Shown here: positions 44,692 through 55,637 of the stretch, one piece after another
Numbering within the stretch: position 1 is the first letter of the stretch
How the letters are laid out: every line of letters starts with the position of its first letter
From: Deinococcus yavapaiensis KR-236
GTDB taxonomy: Bacteria; Deinococcota; Deinococci; Deinococcales; Deinococcaceae
NCBI RefSeq assembly: GCF_003217515.1
Contig: NZ_QJSX01000006.1
Coordinates: 62,001-126,000 of the forward strand
Reading direction: 5' to 3'
Length of the DNA stretch: 64,000 nt
Translations under genes and position numbers: made by a program
Notes under the pieces: generated by a model
What the model was told of the DNA's origin: nothing
The model's database searches: none
What the model saw: only the letters and a program-made list of their open reading frames with translations

Positions 44692-46491
44692 TCAGAACCA
44701 CTGAGGTTGCATCTCGTACGTCGTGCGGTCCAGCGTCCGCAAGAGGTCGCCGAGCGGCTTCACCTTCGGCAAGTCGAAGCGGTAGAAGTAACGGCACGCC
44801 TGAAGCTTGCCGCGGTAAAAGTCCTGATCGGCCTCGCTCGCGCTTCCGAGCGCCTTGGCCGCCACGGTCGCCTGGCGCAACCACATCCACGCGATGACCG
44901 TGTGCCCCAGCATCTCCAAGTACAGCGAGGCGTTCGCGAGAAACACGTCCGGTCCCGCCTCGCCCGCCTGACCGAGCATGTCGCCCGTCGTTTGCCGCAC
45001 GACTCGCAGAGCGTCGGCGAGTTCGCCCGCGAACAACTCCACGTCCGGCACTGCGAACGCCTCGTCGATGCTCGCTTGAAGTTCCCTCGCCAACAACTTG
45101 AAGGCCGCGCCGTTCTCCATCGTCACCTTGCGCCCGAGGAGGTCGAGACCTTGAATGCCGTTCGTGCCTTCGTGAATGGGATTGAGGCGGTTGTCGCGGT
45201 AGTACTGCTCCACGGGGTACTCGCGGGTGTACCCGTAGCCGCCGAGAATCTGGATCGCCTGCTTGTTCGCCTCCAAGCAGAAGTCCGACGGCCACGCCTT
45301 CATGATCGGCGTGAGGATGTCGAGCAGGAGGCCCGCCTCCCTGCGCTTCGCCTCGTCGGGATGCGTGCGCTGATCGTCCACGAGCGAGGCGAGGTAGAGG
45401 CCCAGCGCGAACGCGCCTTCCACGTACGCCTTTTGCATCAGCAGCATCCGCTTCACGTCCGCGTGCTCGACGATCATGCGCTGTTCGGACAACGGGTCCT
45501 TGTTGCTCGCCTTGCGGCCTTGTGGCCGCGTCTTGGCGTACTCCAGCGAGTACAGGTAGCCCGCGTACCCCAGCATCGTCGCGCCCATCCCGACGCCGAT
45601 GCGCGCCTCGTTCATCATGTGGAACATGTACGTGAGGCCCTTGTTGGGCTCGCCGACGAGCTCTCCGAGGCACGCGCCGTTCTCCCCGAAGTTCAACACG
45701 GTGCTCGTCGTGCCTCGGTAGCCCATCTTGTGCAACAGCCCGCCGAGGTTCACGTCGTTGCGCTCGCCGAGGCTGCCGTCGTCGTTCACGCGCGAGCGCG
45801 GCACGATGAACAGCGAGATGCCCTTGACGCCTTTCGGCGCGTCCTTGATGCGCGCGAGCACGAGATGCACGATGTTCTCGCTGAGCTCGTGCTCGCCACC
45901 CGAGATCCACATCTTCGTGCCCGAGATCAGAAAGCGCCCGTCGTCCAGCGGGGTCGCGGTCGTGAGAATGTCCGCCAGCGACGAGCCCGCTTGAGGTTCG
46001 CTGAGCGCCATCGTTCCGAACCACTCGCCGGAGATGAGCTTCGGCAAGTACTTCGTTTTTTGCGCTTCGCTGCCGAACGCCGCGATGAGGTTGGCGTTGC
46101 CGATCGTGAGGAACGGATACGCGGACGTCGAGACGTTCGCTGCCTGGAAGTGCGCCTGCGCCGCTTGAAAGACGACGCCGGGCAACTGCATCCCGCCGAG
46201 ATCGTACGCGTGATGCGCCCCGAAGAAACCCGCCTTCCGAAAGGCTTCGAGGGCCTCCTTGACTTGCGGAATGATCGCCACCTTGCCGTCCACGACGTGC
46301 GGCTCGTTCAAGTCCGCCTCGCGGTTGTGCGGCGCGAAGTACTTCTCGGCGAGCGACTGCGCGAGGGTGAGCGTGTCGTCGAACGTCTCGCGCGAGTGGT
46401 CCGCGTACGGCGCTCGCTCGGGAAGCTTCTGCGCGTCGAGCAGTTCGTACAGCATGAATTGAACGTCCCGGCGATTCAGGTAACTGGTCAT
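44692..46491 (-). CDS. fadE: Acyl-CoA dehydrogenase, long (FadE-type)
   Basis: 599 residues, about 200 longer than classical ACADs. The N-terminus MTSYLNRRDVQFMLYELLD is characteristic of the long class (FadE5/DUF-tailed). GTMALSEPQAGSSLADI and FLISGTKMWISGGEHEL are the flavin-binding segments, and ILGGYGYTREYPVEQYYRDNRLNPIHEGTNGIQ contains the catalytic-base region and FAD contact. The C-terminal ~130 residues are helical (YFYRFDLPKVKPL). It catalyses the first step of beta-oxidation on long acyl-CoA. It is the last gene of the fadB-GNAT-fadA-fadE run. Confidence 0.93.
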   Translation of the reverse strand: MTSYLNRRDVQFMLYELLDAQKLPERAPYADHSRETFDDTLTLAQSLAEKYFAPHNREADLNEPHVVDGKVAIIPQVKEALEAFRKAGFFGAHHAYDLGGMQLPGVVFQAAQAHFQAANVSTSAYPFLTIGNANLIAAFGSEAQKTKYLPKLISGEWFGTMALSEPQAGSSLADILTTATPLDDGRFLISGTKMWISGGEHELSENIVHLVLARIKDAPKGVKGISLFIVPRSRVNDDGSLGERNDVNLGGLLHKMGYRGTTSTVLNFGENGACLGELVGEPNKGLTYMFHMMNEARIGVGMGATMLGYAGYLYSLEYAKTRPQGRKASNKDPLSEQRMIVEHADVKRMLLMQKAYVEGAFALGLYLASLVDDQRTHPDEAKRREAGLLLDILTPIMKAWPSDFCLEANKQAIQILGGYGYTREYPVEQYYRDNRLNPIHEGTNGIQGLDLLGRKVTMENGAAFKLLARELQASIDEAFAVPDVELFAGELADALRVVRQTTGDMLGQAGEAGPDVFLANASLYLEMLGHTVIAWMWLRQATVAAKALGSASEADQDFYRGKLQACRYFYRFDLPKVKPLGDLLRTLDRTTYEMQPQWF

Positions 46492-46504
46492 GACCGTTCC
46501 CCGC

Positions 46505-47686
46505 TCACACGATCTCGAACAGTCCGGCCGCGCCCATTCCGCCGCCGACGCACATCGTCACGACCGCGTACTTCTCGCCGCGCCGCTTCGCTTCGAGAAG
46601 GGCGTGCCCCGTGAGGCGCGCGCCGCTCATGCCGTACGGATGCCCCACGGCGATGGCGCCGCCGTCCACGTTGAGCTTCTCGTGCGGAATTCCCAGTTTG
46701 TCCATGCAGTACAGGACCTGCACGGCGAACGCCTCGTTGAGCTCCCAAAGGCCGATGTCGTCCACGCCGAGTCCGTGGCGCTCCAGAAGCTTCGGAACGG
46801 CGAACACGGGCCCGATGCCCATCTCGTCGGGTTCGCAGCCCGCGACGGCGAAGCCGCGGAAGATGCCCAGCGGCGCGAGGCCGCGTTCTCTCGCCGTGTC
46901 GGCGCTCATCACGACGCACGCGGACGCCCCGTCGCTGAGTTGCGACGCGTTGCCCGCCGTGATGCAGCCGCCCTCGTTCACCGTCCGGACGCTCGCGAGT
47001 CCCTCGAGCGTCGTGTCCGCCCGAACGCCCTCGTCGCGTGACAGCGTCACGTCCTCCTCGCGGATTTCGCCCGTCGCCTTGTCCTGCACGAGCTTGCGCG
47101 TCGTCATCGGCACGACTTCCGCGTCGAAGCGTCCCTCCTGCCACGCCGCCGCCGTTCGCGTCTGGCTGTGGTACCCGAACTCGTCTTGGCGCTCACGCGA
47201 GATGCCGTAACGCTTGGCGACGTTCTCCGCCGTCTGGATCATGCTCCAGTACAACTCGGGCTTGTGCTCCTCGATCCACTCGCTTCTCGCGCGGTGCTTG
47301 TTCATGTGCTCGTTTTGCACGAGGGAGATGCTCTCCAAGCCGCCCGCCACCATGATGTCCGCGTCGCCTTGCATGACGGCGTGCGCCGCCATCGTGATGG
47401 TCTGCAGGCCCGACGAGCAAAAGCGGTTCACGGTCGCGCCCGCGACGGTGACCGGGAGGCCCGCGCGAATCGCCACTTGCCGCGCGATGTTCCCGCCCGT
47501 CGCGCCCTCGGGGTTCGCGACGCCCAGCAAGACGTCCTCGACGTCCTCGGGGCGCACGCCCGCCCGTTCCAAGGCGTGCCGAACGACGTGCGCGCCCATA
47601 TCCGCTCCGTGCGTGTTGTTGAACGCACCTCGATAAGCCTTCCCGATCGGCGTCCTCGCCGTCGAAACGATCACTGCTTCACGCAT
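46505..47686 (-). CDS. fadA: Acetyl-CoA acyltransferase (thiolase)
   Basis: 393 residues. Nucleophile C90 in NRFCSSGLQTI, H349 in VGHPYGMSGAR and C379 in TMCVGGGMGAAG complete the thiolase triad. It cleaves 3-ketoacyl-CoA in the last step of beta-oxidation. The gene lies 13 bases upstream of the long acyl-CoA dehydrogenase, and about 70 bases behind the GNAT gene. ATG start with AGGAGAT upstream. Confidence 0.95.
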   Translation of the reverse strand: MREAVIVSTARTPIGKAYRGAFNNTHGADMGAHVVRHALERAGVRPEDVEDVLLGVANPEGATGGNIARQVAIRAGLPVTVAGATVNRFCSSGLQTITMAAHAVMQGDADIMVAGGLESISLVQNEHMNKHRARSEWIEEHKPELYWSMIQTAENVAKRYGISRERQDEFGYHSQTRTAAAWQEGRFDAEVVPMTTRKLVQDKATGEIREEDVTLSRDEGVRADTTLEGLASVRTVNEGGCITAGNASQLSDGASACVVMSADTARERGLAPLGIFRGFAVAGCEPDEMGIGPVFAVPKLLERHGLGVDDIGLWELNEAFAVQVLYCMDKLGIPHEKLNVDGGAIAVGHPYGMSGARLTGHALLEAKRRGEKYAVVTMCVGGGMGAAGLFEIV

Positions 47687-47756
47687 GGAAATCTCCTTTG
47701 CCGCCTTGCTGAGGGGCGCGGCTCACTTGCGAACTGCTCGTGCCGATTCGTCCACT

Positions 47757-48206
47757 TCACGACCCTGAACTCGCCTTCAACGACACCACGAAGATACGGC
47801 TTTCGCTTTCCTCGCCTCCCACCGAGGCGTACAAACGACGGGCCGCCTCGTTCGAAGCGTCCGTCAGCACCCAGGCGGTTTCACATCCCGAGGTGCGCGC
47901 GTGATCGAACAGACGCTCGACGAGCCGCCGTCCCAAACCTCGCCGTCGATGCGTCGCGGCGACCCCCACCTCGTTGACGAACACCTCCGGCGGTTTGTCC
48001 GGATGAACGTAACGAACGGCCGAAGCGAAGCCGACCACCTGTCCCGCGTCGAGGGCGACGGCCAGGTGATGGCGGGCGTCCGAGAAGAACTGCGCCGTCC
48101 AGCGCGCGTCGATCGGCCCGTCGAACACGTCGGGCGCCACGTCGTTCAAGACGTGCGCCTCGTCCTGCCCGAGGACGCGCACGACGATGTCCGCTTCGGC
48201 CGTCAT
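47757..48206 (-). CDS. GNAT acetyltransferase, AAC(3)-I-like
   Basis: 149 residues. VVRVLGQDEAHVLNDVAPDVFDGPID opens the fold in the manner of AAC(3)-I proteins, VNEVGVAATHRRRGLGRRLVERLF is the acetyl-CoA loop, and the C-terminus VLTDASNEAARRLYASVGG is typical. Many proteins of this look are simply small-molecule acetyltransferases; resistance should not be assumed. ATG (48204-48206) eight bases behind the fadB stop, with AAGGTCAGG before it. Confidence 0.82.
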   Translation of the reverse strand: MTAEADIVVRVLGQDEAHVLNDVAPDVFDGPIDARWTAQFFSDARHHLAVALDAGQVVGFASAVRYVHPDKPPEVFVNEVGVAATHRRRGLGRRLVERLFDHARTSGCETAWVLTDASNEAARRLYASVGGEESESRIFVVSLKASSGS

Positions 48207-48214
48207 CCTGACCT

Positions 48215-50320
<2,106 letters not shown>

Positions 50321-50415
50321 GAGTCCTCCGTTGGATTGGGGTAGTTATACCGCGAGGGGAGAGGGGAGGTGAGTATCCGGGGCCGAAACACGGCTGAAGA
50401 GTGGAGAAGGGCCGC

Positions 50416-50477
50416 CCCGGCCCGTGCTTCGCAAGCCTGCGGCCTCCTACCCCGCCGGGTAAAAGCACTGGGCCGGG
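50416..50477. repeat. Long bulged inverted repeat
   Basis: CCCGGCCCGTGCTT (50416-50429) pairs with AAGCAC-T-GGGCCGGG (50463-50477) with a single bulged base, leaving a 33-base loop that itself contains CCCGCCGGG. This could be a transcript-end structure or a short interspersed repeat. Confidence 0.6.
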
Positions 50478-50672
50478 ATTCGTCGAGATACAGCCGCCAT
50501 CCTCAGCCATCGCGAACGATCAAGCACTGGTATCAGGTACTCGTCACCATGAAGCACATCAGATTCGGAAGCAGGCGGGGCGCTCGGGATGGCCACGCTT
50601 CGATAGGGCGCCGCCCCGTTGGCGCCATTGCTGGAACGTCTCCTCCGACCTGCCCAGTGCAACGTCAAGCCC

Positions 50673-50694
50673 CCCTACCCCGGCGGGGGTAGGG
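50673..50694. terminator. GC-rich hairpin downstream of the liv operon
   Basis: CCCTACCCC / GGGGTAGGG (50673-50681, 50686-50694), perfect 9-bp stem, loop GGCG, 75 bases behind livF. Without a T-run its role as terminator is tentative; it resembles the other C/G hairpin repeats at 61.5 and 62.6 kb. Confidence 0.55.
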
Positions 50695-50769
50695 AGTTGG
50701 GGGTGGGGGACCGGCCTTTATCCGCCCACGAACCATCTTTTGGCCCCTGCAACCTCCAACCCCCCTTCT

Positions 50770-51492
50770 TCACACCCCGATATACGCACTCCTCACCGCG
50801 TCATTCCCGAGAAGCGCCTGCTGCGTTCCCTCCAGCGTCAACACGCCGTTTTCCAGCACGTACCCCCGGTGCGCGATGCTGAGCGCCGCGTACGCGTTCT
50901 GCTCGGCGAGCAGCACCGACGTGCCCGCCGCGTTGATGCGCTGCACGACCTCCAGCACCTGCTCCACCACGAGCGGCGCGAGTCCGAGCGACGGTTCGTC
51001 GAGCAGCAGCACTTTCGGCCTCGCCATGAGCGCACGCCCGATGGCGAGCATCTGCTGTTGTCCGCCCGACATGCTGCCCGCCGCTTGATGCCGTTTGTCA
51101 CGCAGGATGGGGAAGAGGGCGTAGACTTCCTCCAAGCCGTCTTTCACGCCGCCTTTGTCGCGTCGGTGGATGTACCCGCCGAGGACGAGGTTCTTCTCGA
51201 CGCTCAATTCGGGGAAGAGCAGACGTCCCTCGGGGCACTGCGCGATGCCCATGCGGATGATGCCTTCGGGCGAGAGGCCGACGAGGTTCGTCCGTCCGTA
51301 GGTGATCGAGCCGCTCGTGGGCTTCTGAAGGCCGCTGATGGTACGAAACAACGTGGACTTGCCCGCGCCGTTCGCGCCGAGCAGCACGACGATTTCGCCA
51401 CGGCCGACGGTGAGGGTGACGCCGCGCAAGGCGACGAACGCGCCGTAGTTGACGGTGAGGCCGTTGATGTCGAGACTGAGCTGGTCAAGCAC
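50770..51492 (-). CDS. livF: Branched-chain amino-acid-type ABC transporter ATPase LivF
   Basis: 240 residues. Walker A GANGAGKST, signature MSGGQQQMLAIGRAL and Walker B VLLLDEPSLGLAP with LAEQNAYAALSIAHRGYVLENG, the usual LivF form with a short helical domain. GTG start (51490-51492) with GGAGGAGGCAG upstream, overlapping the livG stop by eight bases. Works with LivG as the cytoplasmic motor. Confidence 0.95.
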   Translation of the reverse strand: MLDQLSLDINGLTVNYGAFVALRGVTLTVGRGEIVVLLGANGAGKSTLFRTISGLQKPTSGSITYGRTNLVGLSPEGIIRMGIAQCPEGRLLFPELSVEKNLVLGGYIHRRDKGGVKDGLEEVYALFPILRDKRHQAAGSMSGGQQQMLAIGRALMARPKVLLLDEPSLGLAPLVVEQVLEVVQRINAAGTSVLLAEQNAYAALSIAHRGYVLENGVLTLEGTQQALLGNDAVRSAYIGV

Positions 51493-52270
51493 GGCTGCCT
51501 CCTCCGAGATACGCCGAGATGACGGCAGGGTCGCCTTGAACTTCTTGCGGAGTGCCCTCGGCGATCTTCTGTCCGTGGTGCAACACCATGATGTGGTTCG
51601 CGAGGTTCATGATCATGTTCATCTTGTGCTCGATGAGCAGGACGGTGAGGCCGTGCTCGGTCATCTTGCGAATGAGGCGCGTCAAGCCCGCCGTCTCCTC
51701 GGGGTTGATGCCCGCGGCGGGTTCGTCGAGCAGGACGAGGTTGGGGTTGGTTGCGAGCGCGATGGCGATCGACACGCGCTTTTGCGCTTCCTGGGTCAGC
51801 ATCGCCACCGGCCTCGGGTCGTTCGGCCCTAGGCCCACGAAGTCCAAGGCCCACGAGGCGCGCTCGCGCGCCTCGTTCTCCTCCCTTTTCAGGCGTGACG
51901 TGCGTAAGATCGCGTCCCACACGCCGCTTCTGCCTCGCAGGCGCGTGCCGAGCAGGACGTTTTCGATGATGGGAAGCTCTTTGAAGAGGCTCGTCGTCTG
52001 GAACGTCCGGGCGATGCCGAGCTTCGCCATTTCGTGCGCGGGTACGCGCGTGACGTCCTGTCCGCGCCACAAGATGCGGCCCGACGTGGGCTTGTAAAAG
52101 CCGCTCAGCAAGTTGAAGAAGGTGCTCTTGCCCGCGCCGTTGGGGCCGATGACGGCGTTGATGGCGTTCGGCGTGACGCGGTAGTTCACGCCCGACACGG
52201 CTTGAAGGCCGCCGAAGGCGATGCCGAGATTCTCGACTTGCAGCAAGTCGGTGTTCGGGGAGGACGTCAT
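51485..52270 (-). CDS. livG: Branched-chain amino-acid-type ABC transporter ATPase LivG
   Basis: 261 residues. Walker A GPNGAGKST, QTTSLFKELPIIENVLLG, LTQEAQKRVSIAIAL (the signature is degenerate here: TQEAQ instead of SGGxQ) and Walker B LVLLDEPAAGINPEE, the LivG hallmark. AAGGAGGG precedes two adjacent ATG codons; the second (52268-52270) gives the better spacing. It overlaps the livM stop. Confidence 0.93.
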   Translation of the reverse strand: MTSSPNTDLLQVENLGIAFGGLQAVSGVNYRVTPNAINAVIGPNGAGKSTFFNLLSGFYKPTSGRILWRGQDVTRVPAHEMAKLGIARTFQTTSLFKELPIIENVLLGTRLRGRSGVWDAILRTSRLKREENEARERASWALDFVGLGPNDPRPVAMLTQEAQKRVSIAIALATNPNLVLLDEPAAGINPEETAGLTRLIRKMTEHGLTVLLIEHKMNMIMNLANHIMVLHHGQKIAEGTPQEVQGDPAVISAYLGGGSRA

Positions 52271-53262
52271 CATCCCTCCTTTCCGGCGGGCGCGGGCGTC
52301 GCGCTCGCTCGCGGTCGGCGTGACTTCAAGGTGCTTCGGATCCACAAGCCCATCAGACCGTGCGGCGCGAAGAGGACGAGCAAGACGAGCAGGGGGCCGA
52401 AGATCAGCAATTGGTACTGCTGGAATCCCTGCAGGAACTGCAAGGCGATCGTGACGACGAAGGTGCCGATGACGGGCCCCGTGAGCGTTCCGATTCCTCC
52501 GACGATGACGAACAGCAGAATCTGGAAGGTCTGGTTGGGACTCGTGATGGCGTACCCGAGAAAGCCGAGGTACGAGGCGTAAAGGCCGCCCGCGAGGCCC
52601 GCGAGGGCCGTGGACAGCATCAAGGCGCGCTGCTTGTGGGCGTACACGTTGATGCCGCTGGCGCGTGCGAGGTCCTCGTTGGAGCGGATGGCGACGAAAC
52701 TCCGGCCGGTCGGCGAGCGTACGACGACCGACACGACGTACAGCGCGACGATCAAGGCGAGCAGCGCGAGGTAGTAGAAGCCGGGCGAACTTCCCTCCAG
52801 TTCCAGCCCGAGAAGCGGCGGGGGAGGAGGAACGCCGTTGAGGCCGTCGCGTCCGCCCGTGAGGTCCGTCCAGCGCTGAATGATGCTCGTGACGATGATG
52901 CCCGCCGCCAGCGTGAAGATCGCGAAGGCGTCGTGTCGGGTGCGAAACGCGATGAGGCCGAACAGGTAGCCGAGCACGGCGGTGATGACGACGCCCACCG
53001 GAAGGGCCAGCCAGAAGTTCCAGCCTTGCTTGAACGTCAAGATGCCCACGGCGTACGCGCCGATGCCGAAGAACGCGGCGTGCGCGAGGTTCAGCAACCC
53101 CGTGAAGCCCAGCAGGACGTTCATGCCCGTCGCGGCGATCGACCAGATGAACGCGACGATCAGGACGTCGAGGTAGTAGGCGTTCTTCGTGATGAAGGGA
53201 ATGACGGCGGCGACGATCAGCATGACGAGCAGGGCGGCGCGCGAGTGGGTCTTCGTGAACAT
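52270..53262 (-). CDS. livM: Branched-chain amino-acid-type ABC permease LivM
   Basis: 330 residues with about eight to ten hydrophobic segments (AAVIPFITKNAYYLDVLIVAFIWSIAATGMNVLLGF etc.). The loop after GYLFGLIAFRTRHDAFAIFTLAAG is the LivM signature region, followed by the ATPase-contact loop RSPTGRSFVAIRSNEDLARASGINV. It starts four bases behind livH. The cytoplasmic tail is Arg/Ala-rich. Confidence 0.93.
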   Translation of the reverse strand: MFTKTHSRAALLVMLIVAAVIPFITKNAYYLDVLIVAFIWSIAATGMNVLLGFTGLLNLAHAAFFGIGAYAVGILTFKQGWNFWLALPVGVVITAVLGYLFGLIAFRTRHDAFAIFTLAAGIIVTSIIQRWTDLTGGRDGLNGVPPPPPLLGLELEGSSPGFYYLALLALIVALYVVSVVVRSPTGRSFVAIRSNEDLARASGINVYAHKQRALMLSTALAGLAGGLYASYLGFLGYAITSPNQTFQILLFVIVGGIGTLTGPVIGTFVVTIALQFLQGFQQYQLLIFGPLLVLLVLFAPHGLMGLWIRSTLKSRRPRASATPAPAGKEG

Positions 53263-53266
53263 CTCG

Positions 53267-54142
53267 TCACGCTCCCTTGGCGAACAGACCGCTCGGCTTC
53301 ACGGTGAGGACGATCACGAGCAAGGCGAAGCCGATGATCTCGGCGAAGTCCGGGCTGAGGCCGACGGCGCTTCCGTACGCGGCCGTGAAGGTCTCGGCGA
53401 GCGCGAGCAGATACCCGCCGATGATCGCGCCGGGCACGCTGCCCATGCCACCGAGGATGATGATCGCGAAGGCTTTGAGGTTCACGACGTCGCCCATCGT
53501 CGGCGAGACGAGGTTGATGGGCGCGATGAGGGTCGCGGCGACGGCGGCCAGACCCGCGCTGATGGCGAAGGTGAGCATCGACACGCGGTCGGTGTTGATG
53601 CCGACGAGACGCGCGCCTTCACGGTTTTGTGCCATGGCCTCGATCGTCGCGCCGGTGACGGTGCGCTTCAGGAAGTAGTACAACGCCAGCATCACGACGA
53701 CGGCGCCCGCGATCACGAGCAGACGCTGCACGGTGACGCTCGCCCCGGCGATCGAGACGACGCCGCCGAACGGGCTTTGCATCACGCGAAATTCCGGTCC
53801 CCAGATGGCCTGGGCGCCCGCTTGGAAGAAGAACAGCAAGCCGATCGCGGCGATCATCGCTTGCACTTGTGGCTGGCCGCGCAGCGGATGGAACACCAGG
53901 CGCTCGATGACCACCCCGAGCAGGGCGAGCACGAGTCCGGACAAGATCAGCGCGAGCAGGTAAGGCACGCCGAACTGTGTGAGGAGTACGAAGGTCAGGT
54001 AGGCGCCCAGCATGTACAAAGCGCCGTGCGCGAAGTTCGGGATTTTCAAGACGCCGTACACGAGCGTCAAGCCCAAGGCGACGAGAGCGTACACGCTTCC
54101 GAGGGCGACGCCGTTGACAAGTTGTTGCAGGAAGAACTCCAT
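53267..54142 (-). CDS. livH: Branched-chain amino-acid-type ABC permease LivH
   Basis: 291 residues, polytopic: FFLQQLVNGVALGSVYALVALGLTLVYGVLKIPNFAHGALYMLGAY is the LivH N-terminal signature. The Glu/Ala-rich EAMAQNREGARLVGINTDRVSMLTFAIS loop contacts the ATPases. With LivM it makes the heterodimeric channel. GGGAG precedes the ATG. It lies behind the long hairpin that separates it from the binding-protein gene. Confidence 0.94.
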   Translation of the reverse strand: MEFFLQQLVNGVALGSVYALVALGLTLVYGVLKIPNFAHGALYMLGAYLTFVLLTQFGVPYLLALILSGLVLALLGVVIERLVFHPLRGQPQVQAMIAAIGLLFFFQAGAQAIWGPEFRVMQSPFGGVVSIAGASVTVQRLLVIAGAVVVMLALYYFLKRTVTGATIEAMAQNREGARLVGINTDRVSMLTFAISAGLAAVAATLIAPINLVSPTMGDVVNLKAFAIIILGGMGSVPGAIIGGYLLALAETFTAAYGSAVGLSPDFAEIIGFALLVIVLTVKPSGLFAKGA

Positions 54143-54166
54143 GAGGCTCCCTTCTGCCTTTCTTGG

Positions 54167-54204
54167 AAGCGTTCGCGTCGACGGTGACGTCGACGCGAAC
54201 GCTT
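54167..54204. promoter_or_regulatory. 16-bp intercistronic hairpin, binding protein to livH
   Basis: AAGCGTTCGCGTCGAC (54167-54182) pairs perfectly with 54189-54204 around GGTGAC. It lies 16 bases behind the binding-protein stop, without a T-run. Such stems usually stabilise the upstream binding-protein message and lower transport-gene expression. Confidence 0.7.
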
Positions 54205-54220
54205 GTTCGTTCGAGTTCGA

Positions 54221-55366
54221 TCAGCGGTTGGCGTTCAGGGGCATGATGCGGCCGCTTCTGAACAGCGCAATTTGCAGTTGGCTGTTGAGCTGGCCGCGTT
54301 CGTTGATGCTGGCGGGACCGAACAACTGCTGGCTGGCTTTGAGCGTGCGCGCCGCTTGAGGCATGGCGGCCCGAATCGCGGACGCGTCGGTCGTCGTTCC
54401 GGCGATCTCCATGGCGCGCGCCACCATGTACAAGCCGAGGTAGTTGAGGGCAGGCTCGGCGGTCGCGACTTTGTTGTCGAAGACCTTGGCGTACTCTTTG
54501 ATGAAGCGTTGAGCGCCCGCCGTGCGGTAGTCACCGACGGGCAGGACGCCGATGGAACCGTTGAGTTGAGTGGTCGACGCGATGGCCGTCATCTGCTCGA
54601 ACTTCGCTTGGTCCATCACCATGAAGCCGCCCTTGTAGCCTTGCTCGCGCGCCGCCTTCACGACGAGAGCGGTGGGCTGCGACGGCCCGCCGATCAGCAT
54701 GACGTCGGGCTTGTCGGCGAGGGCGCGCGTGACGGTCGGGTTGTAGTCGGTGGTGGTGTTGTAATCCACGCCGTAGTTCCCGACGACCGTGCCGCCCTGC
54801 TTTCGCCACTCGGCGCTCATGGCGTCGGCCCACGCCCGGCCGTAAGCGCTCGTCGTGGCGAGCAGGCCGAGACGCTTGCCGTACTGCTTCATCATCGTCT
54901 TGGCGAACGGCGCGAGGTACTGATCGAAGGTCGGCGGAAGCGTCACGGTCAAGGCGTTGTTGGCGGAGACGACGCTCGGATCGGACGAGTACGCCATGAG
55001 GAGGAACTCGGGGTTGCGCGTGTTGAACGCTTGGACGGTCAGGATGCCGCCCGCGTGCGGAACGAAGATGACGGGCGTGTTGTTCTGCTGGAGCAGTCGG
55101 CGAACGTTCGTCGCGGTTTCGTTGGGAAGGTACCGATCGTCGAGCGACACGAGGTTGAGGCGGTACTTCTGGCCTTTCACGGTGATGCCGCCCGCCTTGT
55201 TGATCTCGTTCACGGCCATTTCCAGGCCGGACTGAACGTCCTTGCCGTAGAAGGCGGCGGCGCCCGAAAGCGGCCCGGAGTACCCGATGTTGACGACGTT
55301 TTGAGCGGTGGCTTGGGCGACGGCGAGCAGAGCGGACAGGGCAGCGAAGCGCACGAGCTTTTTCAC
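54221..55366 (-). CDS. livK: ABC transporter substrate-binding protein (LivK type)
   Basis: 381 residues from the GTG at 55364-55366 with GGAGG ten bases upstream; codons before that were dropped. Signal peptide KKLVRFAALSALLAVAQATAQ without lipobox. The mature part has IGYSGPLSGAAAFYGKDVQSGLEMAVNEINKAGGI, the periplasmic-binding fold 6 entry, and VPHAGGILTV in the ligand cleft. The ligand may be an amino acid, amide or short acid; no residue set gives it away. Followed by livHMGF. Confidence 0.92.
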   Translation of the reverse strand: MKKLVRFAALSALLAVAQATAQNVVNIGYSGPLSGAAAFYGKDVQSGLEMAVNEINKAGGITVKGQKYRLNLVSLDDRYLPNETATNVRRLLQQNNTPVIFVPHAGGILTVQAFNTRNPEFLLMAYSSDPSVVSANNALTVTLPPTFDQYLAPFAKTMMKQYGKRLGLLATTSAYGRAWADAMSAEWRKQGGTVVGNYGVDYNTTTDYNPTVTRALADKPDVMLIGGPSQPTALVVKAAREQGYKGGFMVMDQAKFEQMTAIASTTQLNGSIGVLPVGDYRTAGAQRFIKEYAKVFDNKVATAEPALNYLGLYMVARAMEIAGTTTDASAIRAAMPQAARTLKASQQLFGPASINERGQLNSQLQIALFRSGRIMPLNANR

Positions 55367-55435
55367 GACAGTGACCTCCGAACAGAGAGTTGGCGAACGA
55401 CACGCCCAGGGGCGTGACACGACGTATGCGACCGC

Positions 55436-55453
55436 GGTCAGGCAAGCCTGACC
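55436..55453. promoter_or_regulatory. 18-bp palindrome, candidate operator
   Basis: GGTCAGGC-AA-GCCTGACC is a perfect dyad 70 bases upstream of the livK start. Its size and symmetry are those of a dimeric repressor site (GntR or TetR type). No T-run and no gene end nearby argues against a terminator on the livK strand. Confidence 0.55.
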
Positions 55454-55591
55454 AAAGACGAAGAATGTTCTGTAGCTCGCATCTTACAACGATCGTTCAC
55501 CCGAACGTGAGGGGATGCCACAAACTCGAAGGTTCGCTCACCCCGAGCGCCAAGAGACCGGCACCGGAAGGCCAACGCGCGAGTGACGACA

Positions 55592-55622
55592 GAAAAGCCC
55601 CGCGCCGAGGAGGCGCGAGGGG
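55592..55622 (-). terminator. Terminator of psuK-psuG
   Basis: Minus-strand stem CCCCTCGCGCC / GGCGCGGGG (one bulge) with loop TCCTC, followed by CTTTTCTG; 16 bases behind the psuG stop. Confidence 0.85.
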
Positions 55623-55637
55623 TTAGGGTGCGGGAGG

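Larger units (their letters stand above)
50350..50769. other. Intergenic region with inverted repeats
   Basis: The 420 bases between the liv operon end and fadB hold two large inverted repeats (listed separately) and no convincing gene. Composition shifts from very GC-rich (50400-50480) to mixed and back. Confidence 0.55.

Noticed and set aside
47757..48206. Aminoglycoside resistance gene
   Set aside because: AAC(3)-I-like GNATs are common housekeeping acetyltransferases and the context is beta-oxidation.
50400..50770. Small genes in the liv-fad gap
   Set aside because: Short frames lack start signals and overlap inverted repeats.
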